Source: Methanothermococcus thermolithotrophicus DSM 2095 | GTDB taxonomy: Archaea; AGJL01; Methanococci; Methanococcales; Methanococcaceae | NCBI RefSeq assembly: GCF_946463545.1 | Contig: NZ_OX296583.1 | Coordinates: 967,035 to 1,031,034, forward strand | Direction: 5' to 3' | DNA length: 64,000 bases | The notes under the pieces: generated by a model | The model's input: the letters and a program-made list of their open reading frames with translations, nothing else | What the model was told of the DNA's origin: nothing | Databases searched by the model: none | Shown here: positions 37,201 to 45,706 of the stretch, one piece after another | Layout: the number at the start of each line of letters is the position of its first letter | Numbering within the stretch: the first letter of the stretch is position 1 | Program-made: the position numbers and the translations under genes

Positions 37201-38781
37201 ATGAAAATCCTAATAATAACTGGAAAACAGGCTTATTCAAAGGTAAAAAGTGCCGTAAAGAATTACAACTATGTAGATGTTCATATGGCTGACATTTCAA
37301 TAGCTGCTTTTTTAACTCCTAATTTGATAGTAAGGGAAATTAAGAATATAGAATCAAAGAACAATATAAAACTACATGAAATATATGATTTTGTTTTGGT
37401 TACTGGATTAATTAGACATGATTTAAAGAAGGTTGAAGATGAAACTGGAATTAAGTGTTTTAAATCTACCCGGGAAGCTTCCGATATTCCGATTTTAATA
37501 AACAACCTCGACAAAATAAAGTTATCGACAAAAGAATATGCAGATAATCAGATTATAAGATTTATAAAACAAAAGGCTGAAGAAGAGATAAAAAAGGCAG
37601 AAGAAAAACCAATTGAAGGCAAAAACAACATAAAAATCGGAAACTTAAAAGTTGGTGACGACTACCCAATGAGAGTTTTAGGGGAGATTGTACATGTGCC
37701 TTGGCTCAGTGATAAGGAATTGGAAAGAAAGATAAATTATTATGTCGAAAGCGGGGCAGATATGATAGACTTGGGGATGATTAGCAACGAAAACCATGCA
37801 GATGAATTAAAAAGAATAATAAAAATTGCAAGAGATGTCACAGACAAACCTATAAGTGTTGATACATTAAATACCGAAGAATTGATAGAAGCCATAAATC
37901 TGGATGTTGACATGATTTTAAGTGTTGATGCTGGAAATGTTGATGAGCTCCTACCTCATCTAAAAGAGGGTAATACTGCAGCAGTGGTCCTTCCAACAAA
38001 CTATAAACTTAATCATGTCCCTGAAACAATAGAGACAAAAATAACTGATTTGGAAAAAAACATACAAAAGCTGCTGGAGAACGATATAAAAGTTGTTGCA
38101 GACCCTATTTTAGAACCGATATACAACAATAACTGTAATTTTACAGAGAGCATCATTGCATGTAAAGAATTTAAAGAACGGAATAAAATCCCAATGTTTT
38201 TTGGTATTGGTAATGTTACAGAACTTTTTGATGTTGATAGCAATGGTGTAAATGCCACAATTGCCGCGATTGGGGGAGAAATTGGAGGGAACATACTTTT
38301 TACACCTGAAGCTTCTTCAAAGTGTAAATACTCCATAAAAGAATTAAAAATTGCTTCAAAAATGATGTTTTTAGCAAAAAGAAGGAATTCTTTACCTAAA
38401 GACTTAGGTTTTGATTTAATAAACTACAAGGACAAAAAATTTGAAGAAATTACAACATATCAAAACCATAAAAATATTCCTGTGATAACTGCAAAAGAAA
38501 ATAAAAAGCAAGTTTTAGACGAGGGAAGCTTTAAAATCGAACTTGATAGGGAAAATAAGTTAATAGTGGCCACATACTATAAAAGAGGAAAGCCTCAACT
38601 GATGATTAAAGGGCGAGCTCCAAAGGAGATATATGAAACTGCGATAAGTCATAAACTGATAAATAAAATAGATCATGCTGCTTATTTTGGAAAGGAACTA
38701 CAAAAGGCAGAAATTGCTTTAAAAATCGGAAAAAAGTACAACCAAGATTTTGAACTGTTCTATAATGAGTTCTGGAAATAA
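37201..38781 (+). CDS. Dihydropteroate synthase-related protein
   Basis: The 526-residue protein has an N-terminal domain (KILIITGKQAYSKVKSAVKNYNYVDVHMADISIAAFLTP), then a pterin-binding-enzyme-like TIM barrel: YYVESGADMIDLGMIS near residue 180, KPISVDTLNTEELIEA near 215 and VVADPILEP near 300. It ends in a small C-terminal domain. This matches the methanogen dihydropteroate synthase-related family, likely connected to tetrahydromethanopterin synthesis. The precise step is not established by sequence. The ATG at 37201 follows GGGTG. Confidence 0.88.
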   Translation: MKILIITGKQAYSKVKSAVKNYNYVDVHMADISIAAFLTPNLIVREIKNIESKNNIKLHEIYDFVLVTGLIRHDLKKVEDETGIKCFKSTREASDIPILINNLDKIKLSTKEYADNQIIRFIKQKAEEEIKKAEEKPIEGKNNIKIGNLKVGDDYPMRVLGEIVHVPWLSDKELERKINYYVESGADMIDLGMISNENHADELKRIIKIARDVTDKPISVDTLNTEELIEAINLDVDMILSVDAGNVDELLPHLKEGNTAAVVLPTNYKLNHVPETIETKITDLEKNIQKLLENDIKVVADPILEPIYNNNCNFTESIIACKEFKERNKIPMFFGIGNVTELFDVDSNGVNATIAAIGGEIGGNILFTPEASSKCKYSIKELKIASKMMFLAKRRNSLPKDLGFDLINYKDKKFEEITTYQNHKNIPVITAKENKKQVLDEGSFKIELDRENKLIVATYYKRGKPQLMIKGRAPKEIYETAISHKLINKIDHAAYFGKELQKAEIALKIGKKYNQDFELFYNEFWK

Positions 38782-38842
38782 TGTACTATAAATTTTATTT
38801 TAATGACTTTTAAAAAACAAATAAAAAAGAAAATAATTAAAT

Positions 38843-38965
38843 TTATTCTACTAACAATCTAGCTTTCTCAGGAGTGTATCCCGCATGAAACTTTTAAAAA
38901 AAGTTTCATCAAAAATCAAAATTGGGGTTATTCTACCAATAACCTAGCTTTCTCAGGGGTGTATC
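38843..38965. repeat. Duplicated 3' end of rps15 around a hairpin
   Basis: 38843-38880 repeats the last 38 nt of rps15 (38928-38965) with a few changes, and in the same frame still encodes [11 protein letters not shown] and a stop. Between the copies is a hairpin, ATGAAACTTTT/AAAAGTTTCAT, at about 38885-38909. The copy lies downstream of the gene on its own strand. Confidence 0.92.
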
Positions 38966-39383
38966 TCCATTTAACAGGTAATACACCAGTGTTTCTGTAG
39001 TATTTTACGAGTCTTCTGATTTTTGACTCGGTTAATTGTAACCCTCTTCTTGAGTGAATATCTCTTGGGTTTTGTTCAAGATGGTTTCTTAAGTTAACAG
39101 CTTTTTTCATTAAGTTGATCAAGTCTTCAGGGACTTCAGGGTATAAGTCGTTTTCTTTCATTATTTTTGTAATGCTTTTTCCAGTGATTAATTTTACATC
39201 TGGAACTCCGTAGGTGTCCCTTAAGATCATTCCAATAATTGCTGAGTCTTTACCTTCTTTTGCCAATTCTACAATTTTGTTTTCAATTTCCTCAGGTGTC
39301 AAAGTGACCCATGTAGGAACTTCCGTTCTTAAAGGTCTCTTTGAACCGGAGGAACCTCTTTTACCTGAATGTAATCTTGCCAT
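38928..39383 (-). CDS. rps15: Small ribosomal subunit protein uS15
   Basis: The 151-residue archaeal/eukaryotic-type S15 binds 16S rRNA in the 30S platform. The N-terminal [19 protein letters not shown], the [40 protein letters not shown] core and [20 protein letters not shown] are typical. The SD AAAAGGTGA precedes the ATG. The 3' end is partly duplicated downstream. Confidence 0.97.
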   Translation of the reverse strand: MARLHSGKRGSSGSKRPLRTEVPTWVTLTPEEIENKIVELAKEGKDSAIIGMILRDTYGVPDVKLITGKSITKIMKENDLYPEVPEDLINLMKKAVNLRNHLEQNPRDIHSRRGLQLTESKIRRLVKYYRNTGVLPVKWRYTPEKARLLVE

Positions 39384-39615
39384 TTTTTCACCTTTTCGAC
39401 ATTTTAGATTTTCAAGATATAGATGATTCCCAGCCCAAAGAGATCGTAGGATTACAGTCGTGTGGAATTAAGACAAAACCAACCGTTGGGTTTTTAATCT
39501 TTTTAACACGTACGACCATACATACCTAAGATCATGGACTTATTGGAATTATATTGCATATTATTTATAAGTTATGGTGATATTTGGTATGGTGTTTAAT
39601 ATATCTTTTGCCATC
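39384..39615. other. Gap between nadM and rps15
   Basis: I looked for a tRNA here because of GC-richer stretches near 39428-39470 (CCCAGCCCAAAGAGATCG) and found no cloverleaf. An AACCAACCGTTGGGTTTTT inverted repeat at about 39478-39496 is a hairpin of the window's palindrome type. The rps15 promoter is presumably in this region. Confidence 0.4.
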
Positions 39616-40206
<591 letters not shown>

Positions 40207-40431
40207 CTATCAAATATATTCATGGATAAACATAAATAACAAATCTAACAATTTTATACTTAATATATAGTTTCGTTGAATAACAATAATTCAAATTTAA
40301 ACTCGAAGTAAACTAGGTTCAAAATTAACTAATAACTAAATAATATTATTATATTTCTGTTGCTATTCATGAACATTATGTTATTACGGATTTTTTTTCG
40401 CAATTTTATATGTGTCTGTCAGGTGATTTTT

Positions 40432-42060
40432 ATGGATGATTATGAAAAATTTATAAGATGTATTATAAACAAGTTGTTAAAAGAAAAGGATAAGATAAAC
40501 AATTTAGATCCTAAAAGGAAAAAACAAAGGGTAGAAGATATTAAAGCCCAATGTTTAAGGAAATTTGATTTAAATATCGGTTTTCCACCAAATTCCGATA
40601 TATTGAAGTATGCCACTAAGGAAGAGGAAAAAGAATTGATCCCACTACTTAGAAAAAAACCTATTAGAACATTATCTGGTGTGGCAGTTGTAGCTGTGAT
40701 GACATCCCCTGAAAAGTGCCCCCATGGAAAGTGTCTATTCTGTCCTGGCGGAAAAGAAAGTGTTTTTGGGGACGTTCCACAGAGCTACACTGGAAAGGAA
40801 CCTGCAACTATGAGGGGGTTAATGTATAATTTTGACCCTTACGTTCAAACAAAGGCAAGACTTGAACAACTGGAAAAAGTAGGGCATTTAACAGATAAAA
40901 TTGAGCTCATAATTATGGGTGGAACATTCCCTGCAAGGGATATTTCCTATCAAGACTCTTTTATAAAGGGATGCCTTGATGCTATGAATGGGGAGATTTC
41001 TGAGACTTTAGAGGAAGCTCAAAAGATAAATGAAACAGGAAAACATAGGTGTGTTGCATTAACTGTAGAAACAAGACCTGATAACTGTAAGGAGAATGAA
41101 ATAAACCAAATGCTTAAGTTGGGAACTACAAGGGTAGAGCTCGGAGTCCAAAGTATCTATAATGAGGTTTTGGAATTTGTAAAAAGGGGTCATTCTGTTG
41201 AAGATACAGCAAAAGCTACCCAGTTGTTAAAAGACAGTGGTTTAAAGGTTTCATATCATTTAATCCCTGGTTTGCCAAATACAACTGAAGAAATGGACAA
41301 AAAAATGTTCTATGAAATTTTCAACAATCCAGACTTTAAACCAGATCTAATAAAAATATATCCTTGTCTGGTGATTGAAGGAACTGAAATGTACGAGCTC
41401 TGGAAAAAAGGAGAATATAAACCAATAAATGATGAAGAAGCTATTGATTTAATCACATACGCAAAATCCATAATGCCAAAGTGGGTTAGAACTTCCAGAA
41501 TTCAGAGGGATATCCCTGCAACAGTTATAGATGAAGGGGTTAAAAAAAGCAATCTTGGAGAACTTGTTTATAAAAACCTCGAGAAGAAGGGAATCAAGTG
41601 TAAGTGTATAAGATGTAGGGAAGTAGGTCATGTGGCATATAAAAAAGGAGTATTCCCAGATATTGAAAATATAAAACTCTGTAGGGAAGACTACGAGGCA
41701 AATGGTGGAACCGATATCTTCCTTTCATATGAGGACGTTAAAAACGATATATTAATTGGATATTTAAGATTAAGAATACCTTATAAACCATTTAGAAAAG
41801 AAATCGACGATAAAACAGCACTGGTTAGACAGGTACATGTCTGTGGACAGCAACAACAAATTAAAGGTACTACAAAAGAGCTCACATGGCAACATAAAGG
41901 TTACGGCAGATTACTATTAAGTGAAGCCGAGAGAATAGCCCGAGATGAATTTGACAAAAACAGAATTTTAATCAACAGCGGTATCGGAGTACGAGAATAC
42001 TATCGTAGGTTAGGATACACAAAAATAGGTCCTTACATGGGAAAATCTATTGATGAATAA
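40432..42060 (+). CDS. elp3: Elp3-family tRNA uridine(34) acetyltransferase
   Basis: The 542-residue protein pairs a radical SAM domain (CPHGKCLFCPGG, the C-x4-C-x2-C iron-sulfur motif, near residue 95; ETRPDNC near 215) with a C-terminal GNAT acetyltransferase domain (HKGYGRLLLSEAERIARDEF...GVREYYRRLGY). It makes the carboxymethyl group at tRNA wobble uridine. I start at 40432, 6 nt after AGGTGA; in-frame upstream ATGs at 40360 and beyond have no SD. Confidence 0.95.
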   Translation: MDDYEKFIRCIINKLLKEKDKINNLDPKRKKQRVEDIKAQCLRKFDLNIGFPPNSDILKYATKEEEKELIPLLRKKPIRTLSGVAVVAVMTSPEKCPHGKCLFCPGGKESVFGDVPQSYTGKEPATMRGLMYNFDPYVQTKARLEQLEKVGHLTDKIELIIMGGTFPARDISYQDSFIKGCLDAMNGEISETLEEAQKINETGKHRCVALTVETRPDNCKENEINQMLKLGTTRVELGVQSIYNEVLEFVKRGHSVEDTAKATQLLKDSGLKVSYHLIPGLPNTTEEMDKKMFYEIFNNPDFKPDLIKIYPCLVIEGTEMYELWKKGEYKPINDEEAIDLITYAKSIMPKWVRTSRIQRDIPATVIDEGVKKSNLGELVYKNLEKKGIKCKCIRCREVGHVAYKKGVFPDIENIKLCREDYEANGGTDIFLSYEDVKNDILIGYLRLRIPYKPFRKEIDDKTALVRQVHVCGQQQQIKGTTKELTWQHKGYGRLLLSEAERIARDEFDKNRILINSGIGVREYYRRLGYTKIGPYMGKSIDE

Positions 42061-42105
42061 TAACCTCAACCTTGGCCGCTTTTTAATTTTTAATCCTTTT
42101 ACTCA

Positions 42106-42273
42106 TTAGACCAAGATTGAAGCTATGGTCAATGCACCTACAACATAGGCAAGTACTTCAATGGTCTTATTTCCCCTATAAGGTCTTTTTAAATCTTTTG
42201 AAATTTCTTCAAAGTCTCTAAATGCATCATCCTTAAAGTGGTGGTCATGTAATTTATTTAGTTTGAGATTCAT
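42106..42273 (-). CDS. Small membrane-anchored protein, 55 aa
   Basis: A short frame begins MNLKLNKLHDHHFKDDAF, continues with a charged helix (RDFEEISKDLKRPYRGNKT) and ends in a hydrophobic segment VLAYVVGALTIASILV. The ATG lies after GGTGATATC, a perfect SD with good spacing. I recognise no family. The His/Asp-rich N-terminus would be cytoplasmic if the C-terminal helix is a tail anchor. Confidence 0.65.
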   Translation of the reverse strand: MNLKLNKLHDHHFKDDAFRDFEEISKDLKRPYRGNKTIEVLAYVVGALTIASILV

Positions 42274-42691
42274 GATATCACCGTAAACTTATTTCTTCTT
42301 GTATATTACTGTTAAAAAACAACTATATATACTTATTTGCTCATTATAAATCGTGACAAATGTTTTTAATGAAAAATAATGACAAATTAGGCGTTTTTAG
42401 TGTAATGATTAATCATGACAAATTAAAGTTAATCTCCAAACCTTTTAGAAAATCGAAGCAAATCGAAGATTTGCTGACTCACAAAAATTCGAAGAATTTT
42501 TGTCGAGAGATTTGGATTCCAAAACCAGATACCTACTCAACGAAGTTGAGTAGGTATATTTTTAGCCCTTTTGTATATACTATACAGTGCCGAAGTTAGT
42601 GGAACGACTATAAAAACTAAAGATAAAGTAGGATATGATAATAAAATATTGTAAAATTGAATTACCACAATATTTTTCGGAGTGACTACAA
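42274..42691. other. 418-nt gap upstream of bioW
   Basis: The gap holds the palindrome cluster described at 42436-42556, then AT-rich DNA with TTTTTGTATATACTATACAG near 42568, a plausible TATA/BRE region for bioW, and the bioW SD GGAGTGA. An open frame of 79 codons (42360-42599) passes through the palindromes and I regard it as spurious. Confidence 0.45.
42436..42556. repeat. Palindrome cluster with inverted copy of the 27-bp hairpin
   Basis: Modules in order: AAATCGAAGCAAATCGAAG direct repeats, CAAAAATTCGAAGAATTTTTG, GAGAGATTTGGATTCCAAAACC, and the 27-bp palindrome at 42530-42556 with GAA at its centre, the reverse complement of the unit at 37040-37066. The left flank GATTCCAAAACC is shared with that locus in the same orientation, so only the centre is flipped. 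Confidence 0.85.
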
Positions 42692-43396
42692 ATGTTCAGT
42701 ATAAAAATGAGAGCTTCAAAAAAAGGAAAACATATATCTGGAGCTGAAAGCATTGTAGATAAGGAAGACGTTGAATTTATTGTAAATGAGTTTGTAAAGC
42801 GAGCTATGTTTCATGAAAACGGAGCTCCGGATTTTATAAATCTGAAAATAGAGGAAATAAATGATGATGAAATAAAGTATTTTAAACATTTACCAATAAA
42901 AACAATAGAATGTAAGGATAAAGAGGAAGCACGGGAAAAGGCAAAAAACATATTGAAAAATGAGGAAATTCCTGATGAACTGATAGATAAGGCATTTAAA
43001 ATAATAGATAATGGAGGAATGAGGGGAGCTTCAATTTTAAATATGGACGGAGAGCGATTGGAACCAGATAAGGAAAGAGGAGTAAGGGTTAAGAACATAT
43101 CCGCAACAAAGGAACTTAAAAATAAAATCTTAAAAAATAAATTGGGAACAGATAGGACGGTTGATGCAATAGCCGTAGCTACAAAGGTTATAAAATTAGG
43201 AGTTATTGCTGAATTATGTACCTCTGACAATAAAAGTTATACAACGGGATACGTAGCTACAAAGGATGGATACTTTAGAATAACCAACTTAAAGAATGCT
43301 GGAGAAGACGGTGGAAGGGTATTTTTTGTTAAAAATGATGTTGATATAGACGATTTAATAGATAAACTAGAGAACAAACCGTTTATTATTGGGTAA
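42692..43396 (+). CDS. bioW: 6-carboxyhexanoate--CoA ligase (pimeloyl-CoA synthase)
   Basis: BioW activates pimelate to pimeloyl-CoA for biotin synthesis. The 234-residue protein has [21 protein letters not shown] at the N-terminus, [28 protein letters not shown] near residue 110-135 (adenylate site) and [14 protein letters not shown] near 190. GGAGTGA precedes the ATG. It is the first of the bioW-bioF pair; its last 29 nt recur 77 nt downstream. Confidence 0.94.
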   Translation: MFSIKMRASKKGKHISGAESIVDKEDVEFIVNEFVKRAMFHENGAPDFINLKIEEINDDEIKYFKHLPIKTIECKDKEEAREKAKNILKNEEIPDELIDKAFKIIDNGGMRGASILNMDGERLEPDKERGVRVKNISATKELKNKILKNKLGTDRTVDAIAVATKVIKLGVIAELCTSDNKSYTTGYVATKDGYFRITNLKNAGEDGGRVFFVKNDVDIDDLIDKLENKPFIIG

Positions 43397-43640
43397 TCGC
43401 AAACTAATACTTATATTTGGATGCAACCTTTTCTAAAGGTTGCTTAGAGAATAAACCGTTTATTATTGAATAACAAATCTTTAAAAAAGCTTTCAGATAA
43501 ATCCTTTCAGGATTTATTACTCACGGCTTTGCCGTGATGATGCAAAGTATATGCCTTTTCACGAAGTAAAGAAGTATCAGATTTTTGGGATCCAACACTT
43601 TTTAAAAGGGTTGGGATCTAACCTTTTAGAAAAAGGTTGG
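43368..43640. repeat. Duplicated bioW 3' end and palindromes
   Basis: The end of bioW (43368-43396, encoding LENKPFIIG and stop) recurs at about 43445-43473 with two or three changes and its own stop. Between them is a GCAACC/GGTTGC hairpin (43423-43443). Further modules follow: AAATCCTTTCAGGATTTA, CACGGCTTTGCCGTG, and two CCAACC..GGTTGG hairpins. Together they fill the bioW-bioF gap. Confidence 0.88.
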
Positions 43641-43651
43641 GAGGGGATATT

Positions 43652-44818
43652 ATGTTTAGAAAACAGCTTCAAAAAGAAATTGAAGATATAAAAAATCAGA
43701 ATTTATACAGATCCTTTAAATCCCTCGCTAACGCTCAGGAGGATAATAATATTTTAGATTTTTCTTCAAATGATTATTTATGTTTATCAAAACATCCAGA
43801 GGTTATAAGTGCAGTAAAGGAAGGCTTAAAGTATGGTGCAGGTTCCACAGGTTCAAGATTAACATCTGGAAACATAAACCATAAGGAGTTAGAAGAAAAA
43901 ATTGCAGAGTTTAAGGGAACTGAGAAAGCATTAGTTTATTCTTCAGGATATGCAACAAATGTTGGTGTAATAAGTACTCTATGCAAAAAGGGTGATTTAA
44001 TTTTAAGTGATAAATTAAACCATGCTTCAATTATTGACGGGTGTAGATTGAGTAAGGCCGATGTTTTAGTTTACAATCATTGCGATACAAATCATTTAAT
44101 GGATTTATTGGAAGAAAATGCAGGAAAATATAACAATATATTTATTATAACCGATGGAGTTTTCAGCATGGATGGGGACGTAGCTCCGTTGGATGAACTG
44201 AAAAAAATTGCAGATGAATTTAATGGAATATTGATAATAGACGATGCACACGGTACTGGAGTTTTAGGGAATGGAAGAGGAACATTAAAACACTTTAATT
44301 TAAAACCGTCAGACAATATAATCCAAATAGGAACACTTTCAAAGGCTGTAGGTGGTTTAGGGGGTTTTGTTTGTGGTATTGAGGAATTAATCGAGTATCT
44401 TATAAATAAATCTCGAAGTTTTATATATTCTACATCCCTTCCTCCGTCTGTTGTTAGTGGATGTATTAAGAGTTTTGAGCTCATGGAAAATGGAGCTCTA
44501 ACAAAAAAATTGCAAAAAAATATAGAGCTCGCAAATAAAATTTTTAAAGAACACGATTTAATCGGAGCGAAGCGAAGAGCTACAAATTCCGAAGGAATTT
44601 GTTCAATAGAAGAAGATAATTTAACGCCCATTTATCCGTTCATTTTTAAAGAAAAAACTATGGAGCTCGCTGAACATTTAATAAAAAATAATATCTTCTG
44701 TGTTGGAATTAGATATCCAACTGTTCCAAAAGGTATGGAGAGGTTAAGAGTTAGTATAAATGTTGGACATAGTGAGGGGGATTTTAGAGCTCTGTGTGAA
44801 TGTATTAAAATGTTTTAA
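43652..44818 (+). CDS. bioF: 8-amino-7-oxononanoate synthase
   Basis: A PLP enzyme condensing pimeloyl-CoA with alanine. The 388-residue protein has SSNDYLCLSKHPEV, GAGSTGSRLTSGNINHKELE, DDAHGTGVLG and the PLP-lysine motif TLSKAVGGLGGF near residue 235. The ATG at 43652 follows GGGAGGGG. Odd feature: residues about 308-321 (GAKRRATNSEGICS) are encoded by 44571-44610, which matches palindrome DNA found between genes (GAGCGAAGCGAAG, CCGAAGGAATTTG). I infer an in-frame insertion in a surface loop. The 3' end is duplicated at 45532-45666. Confidence 0.94.
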   Translation: MFRKQLQKEIEDIKNQNLYRSFKSLANAQEDNNILDFSSNDYLCLSKHPEVISAVKEGLKYGAGSTGSRLTSGNINHKELEEKIAEFKGTEKALVYSSGYATNVGVISTLCKKGDLILSDKLNHASIIDGCRLSKADVLVYNHCDTNHLMDLLEENAGKYNNIFIITDGVFSMDGDVAPLDELKKIADEFNGILIIDDAHGTGVLGNGRGTLKHFNLKPSDNIIQIGTLSKAVGGLGGFVCGIEELIEYLINKSRSFIYSTSLPPSVVSGCIKSFELMENGALTKKLQKNIELANKIFKEHDLIGAKRRATNSEGICSIEEDNLTPIYPFIFKEKTMELAEHLIKNNIFCVGIRYPTVPKGMERLRVSINVGHSEGDFRALCECIKMF

Positions 44819-44826
44819 ATTAATTA

Positions 44827-45279
44827 TTATTCATTATTTAAAAAATTTATCAGTAATTCTTTTGTATTGTAAACTTTAACTTTATTTTGTTTTTTTAAGT
44901 CCGTATCATTGCTCCAAATTGGACAGTTTAATTTTAAAGATAGTGCGACATAGTGGGTGTCTTTTTCATCAATATCTTTCATTATATTGTACGCTTCTTT
45001 AATTTTATCGTCATATCTTTCAGTTGGAATTATGTTAATAAAATATAGTAATGTTTCAATGGATTCTTTGTAAGTAAGAAGTTGTTTATTTTTCTCCCTT
45101 TTTGAAATTATGAACTTTTTGTATTTTTCCAATTCCTTGAAAATAAATTCAGGGCAGTAAATATTAAAAATATCATTTGATGTAATTAGTTCTCTTGTAA
45201 TTGAAGCATCTTTTATTAAGGCGGAGAATAAAATATTTGCATCAATTACAATCCCAATTTTTTCTTTTCCTCTTTCCAT
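44827..45279 (-). CDS. PIN-domain toxin (VapC-like ribonuclease)
   Basis: The 150-residue PIN protein carries the acidic set for metal-dependent RNA cleavage: IVIDANILFS (Asp) near residue 13, EFIFKELEKYK (Glu) near 45, DEKDTHYVALSL (Asp) near 110 and IWSNDTDL (Asp) near 128. Its start overlaps the upstream antitoxin gene by 34 nt. The pair lies between bioF and a decayed second copy of the bioF 3' end, on the opposite strand to bioF. Confidence 0.85.
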   Translation of the reverse strand: MERGKEKIGIVIDANILFSALIKDASITRELITSNDIFNIYCPEFIFKELEKYKKFIISKREKNKQLLTYKESIETLLYFINIIPTERYDDKIKEAYNIMKDIDEKDTHYVALSLKLNCPIWSNDTDLKKQNKVKVYNTKELLINFLNNE

Positions 45280-45455
45280 GCTTCCTCCCTTGCTTTTTTA
45301 AAGTCCTTTAAATCATCTTCTGTTAAATCCAATTCCTTAACTAATTTTTCTAATAATATTTTTTTTAATAATCTTTCCTTTTTTTGTAATCGTTTTAATG
45401 TTGTTTCAATATCTTCAATTGAAAGATTTTCAATATTTTCAGTTTCAAATGCCAT
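45246..45455 (-). CDS. Antitoxin partner of the PIN toxin
   Basis: The 69-residue protein is almost all charged helix (SIEDIETTLKRLQKKERLLKKILLEKLVKELDLTEDDLKDFKKAREEAWKEEKK). It is like other archaeal PIN-toxin antitoxins of this size and overlaps the toxin start. I cannot assign a named antitoxin family. No separate DNA-binding motif is visible, although the N-terminal part could form one. Confidence 0.7.
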   Translation of the reverse strand: MAFETENIENLSIEDIETTLKRLQKKERLLKKILLEKLVKELDLTEDDLKDFKKAREEAWKEEKKKLGL

Positions 45456-45531
45456 AATTTCACCGAATTTTTATATGTAATTATTATACATTCTATTAAA
45501 TATTAATATTGTTATTTTCAAAATATTTATT

Positions 45532-45666
45532 TAAAAAATAGTGTCTTCTATAGGAATTAGATATCCAACTGTTCCAAAAGGTATGGAGAGATTAGGGTCA
45601 GTATAAATGTGGGACATAGTGAGGGGGATTTTAGAGCTCTGTGTGAAAGTATTAAAAAATTTAAAT
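45532..45666 (+). pseudogene. Decayed second copy of the bioF 3' end
   Basis: About 135 nt repeat 44683-44818, the last 45 codons of bioF and its stop, with near 90% identity by eye, one single-base deletion (AGATTAGGGTCAG versus AGGTTAAGAGTTAG) and substitutions. The two copies flank the toxin-antitoxin genes as direct repeats. The copy has no start and is not translated as bioF. Confidence 0.9.
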
Positions 45667-45706
45667 AATATATAAAATATTTATTCTCAAAAGTTAGGGT
45701 GGTAGT

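Noticed and set aside
39420..39540. Possible tRNA or small RNA between rps15 and nadM
   Set aside because: The stretch is GC-richer than its surroundings, but I could not build a cloverleaf or C/D box arrangement; only one hairpin is evident.
42360..42599. 79-codon open frame upstream of bioW
   Set aside because: Most of it is made of hairpin modules shared with other gaps, with no SD at the ATG.
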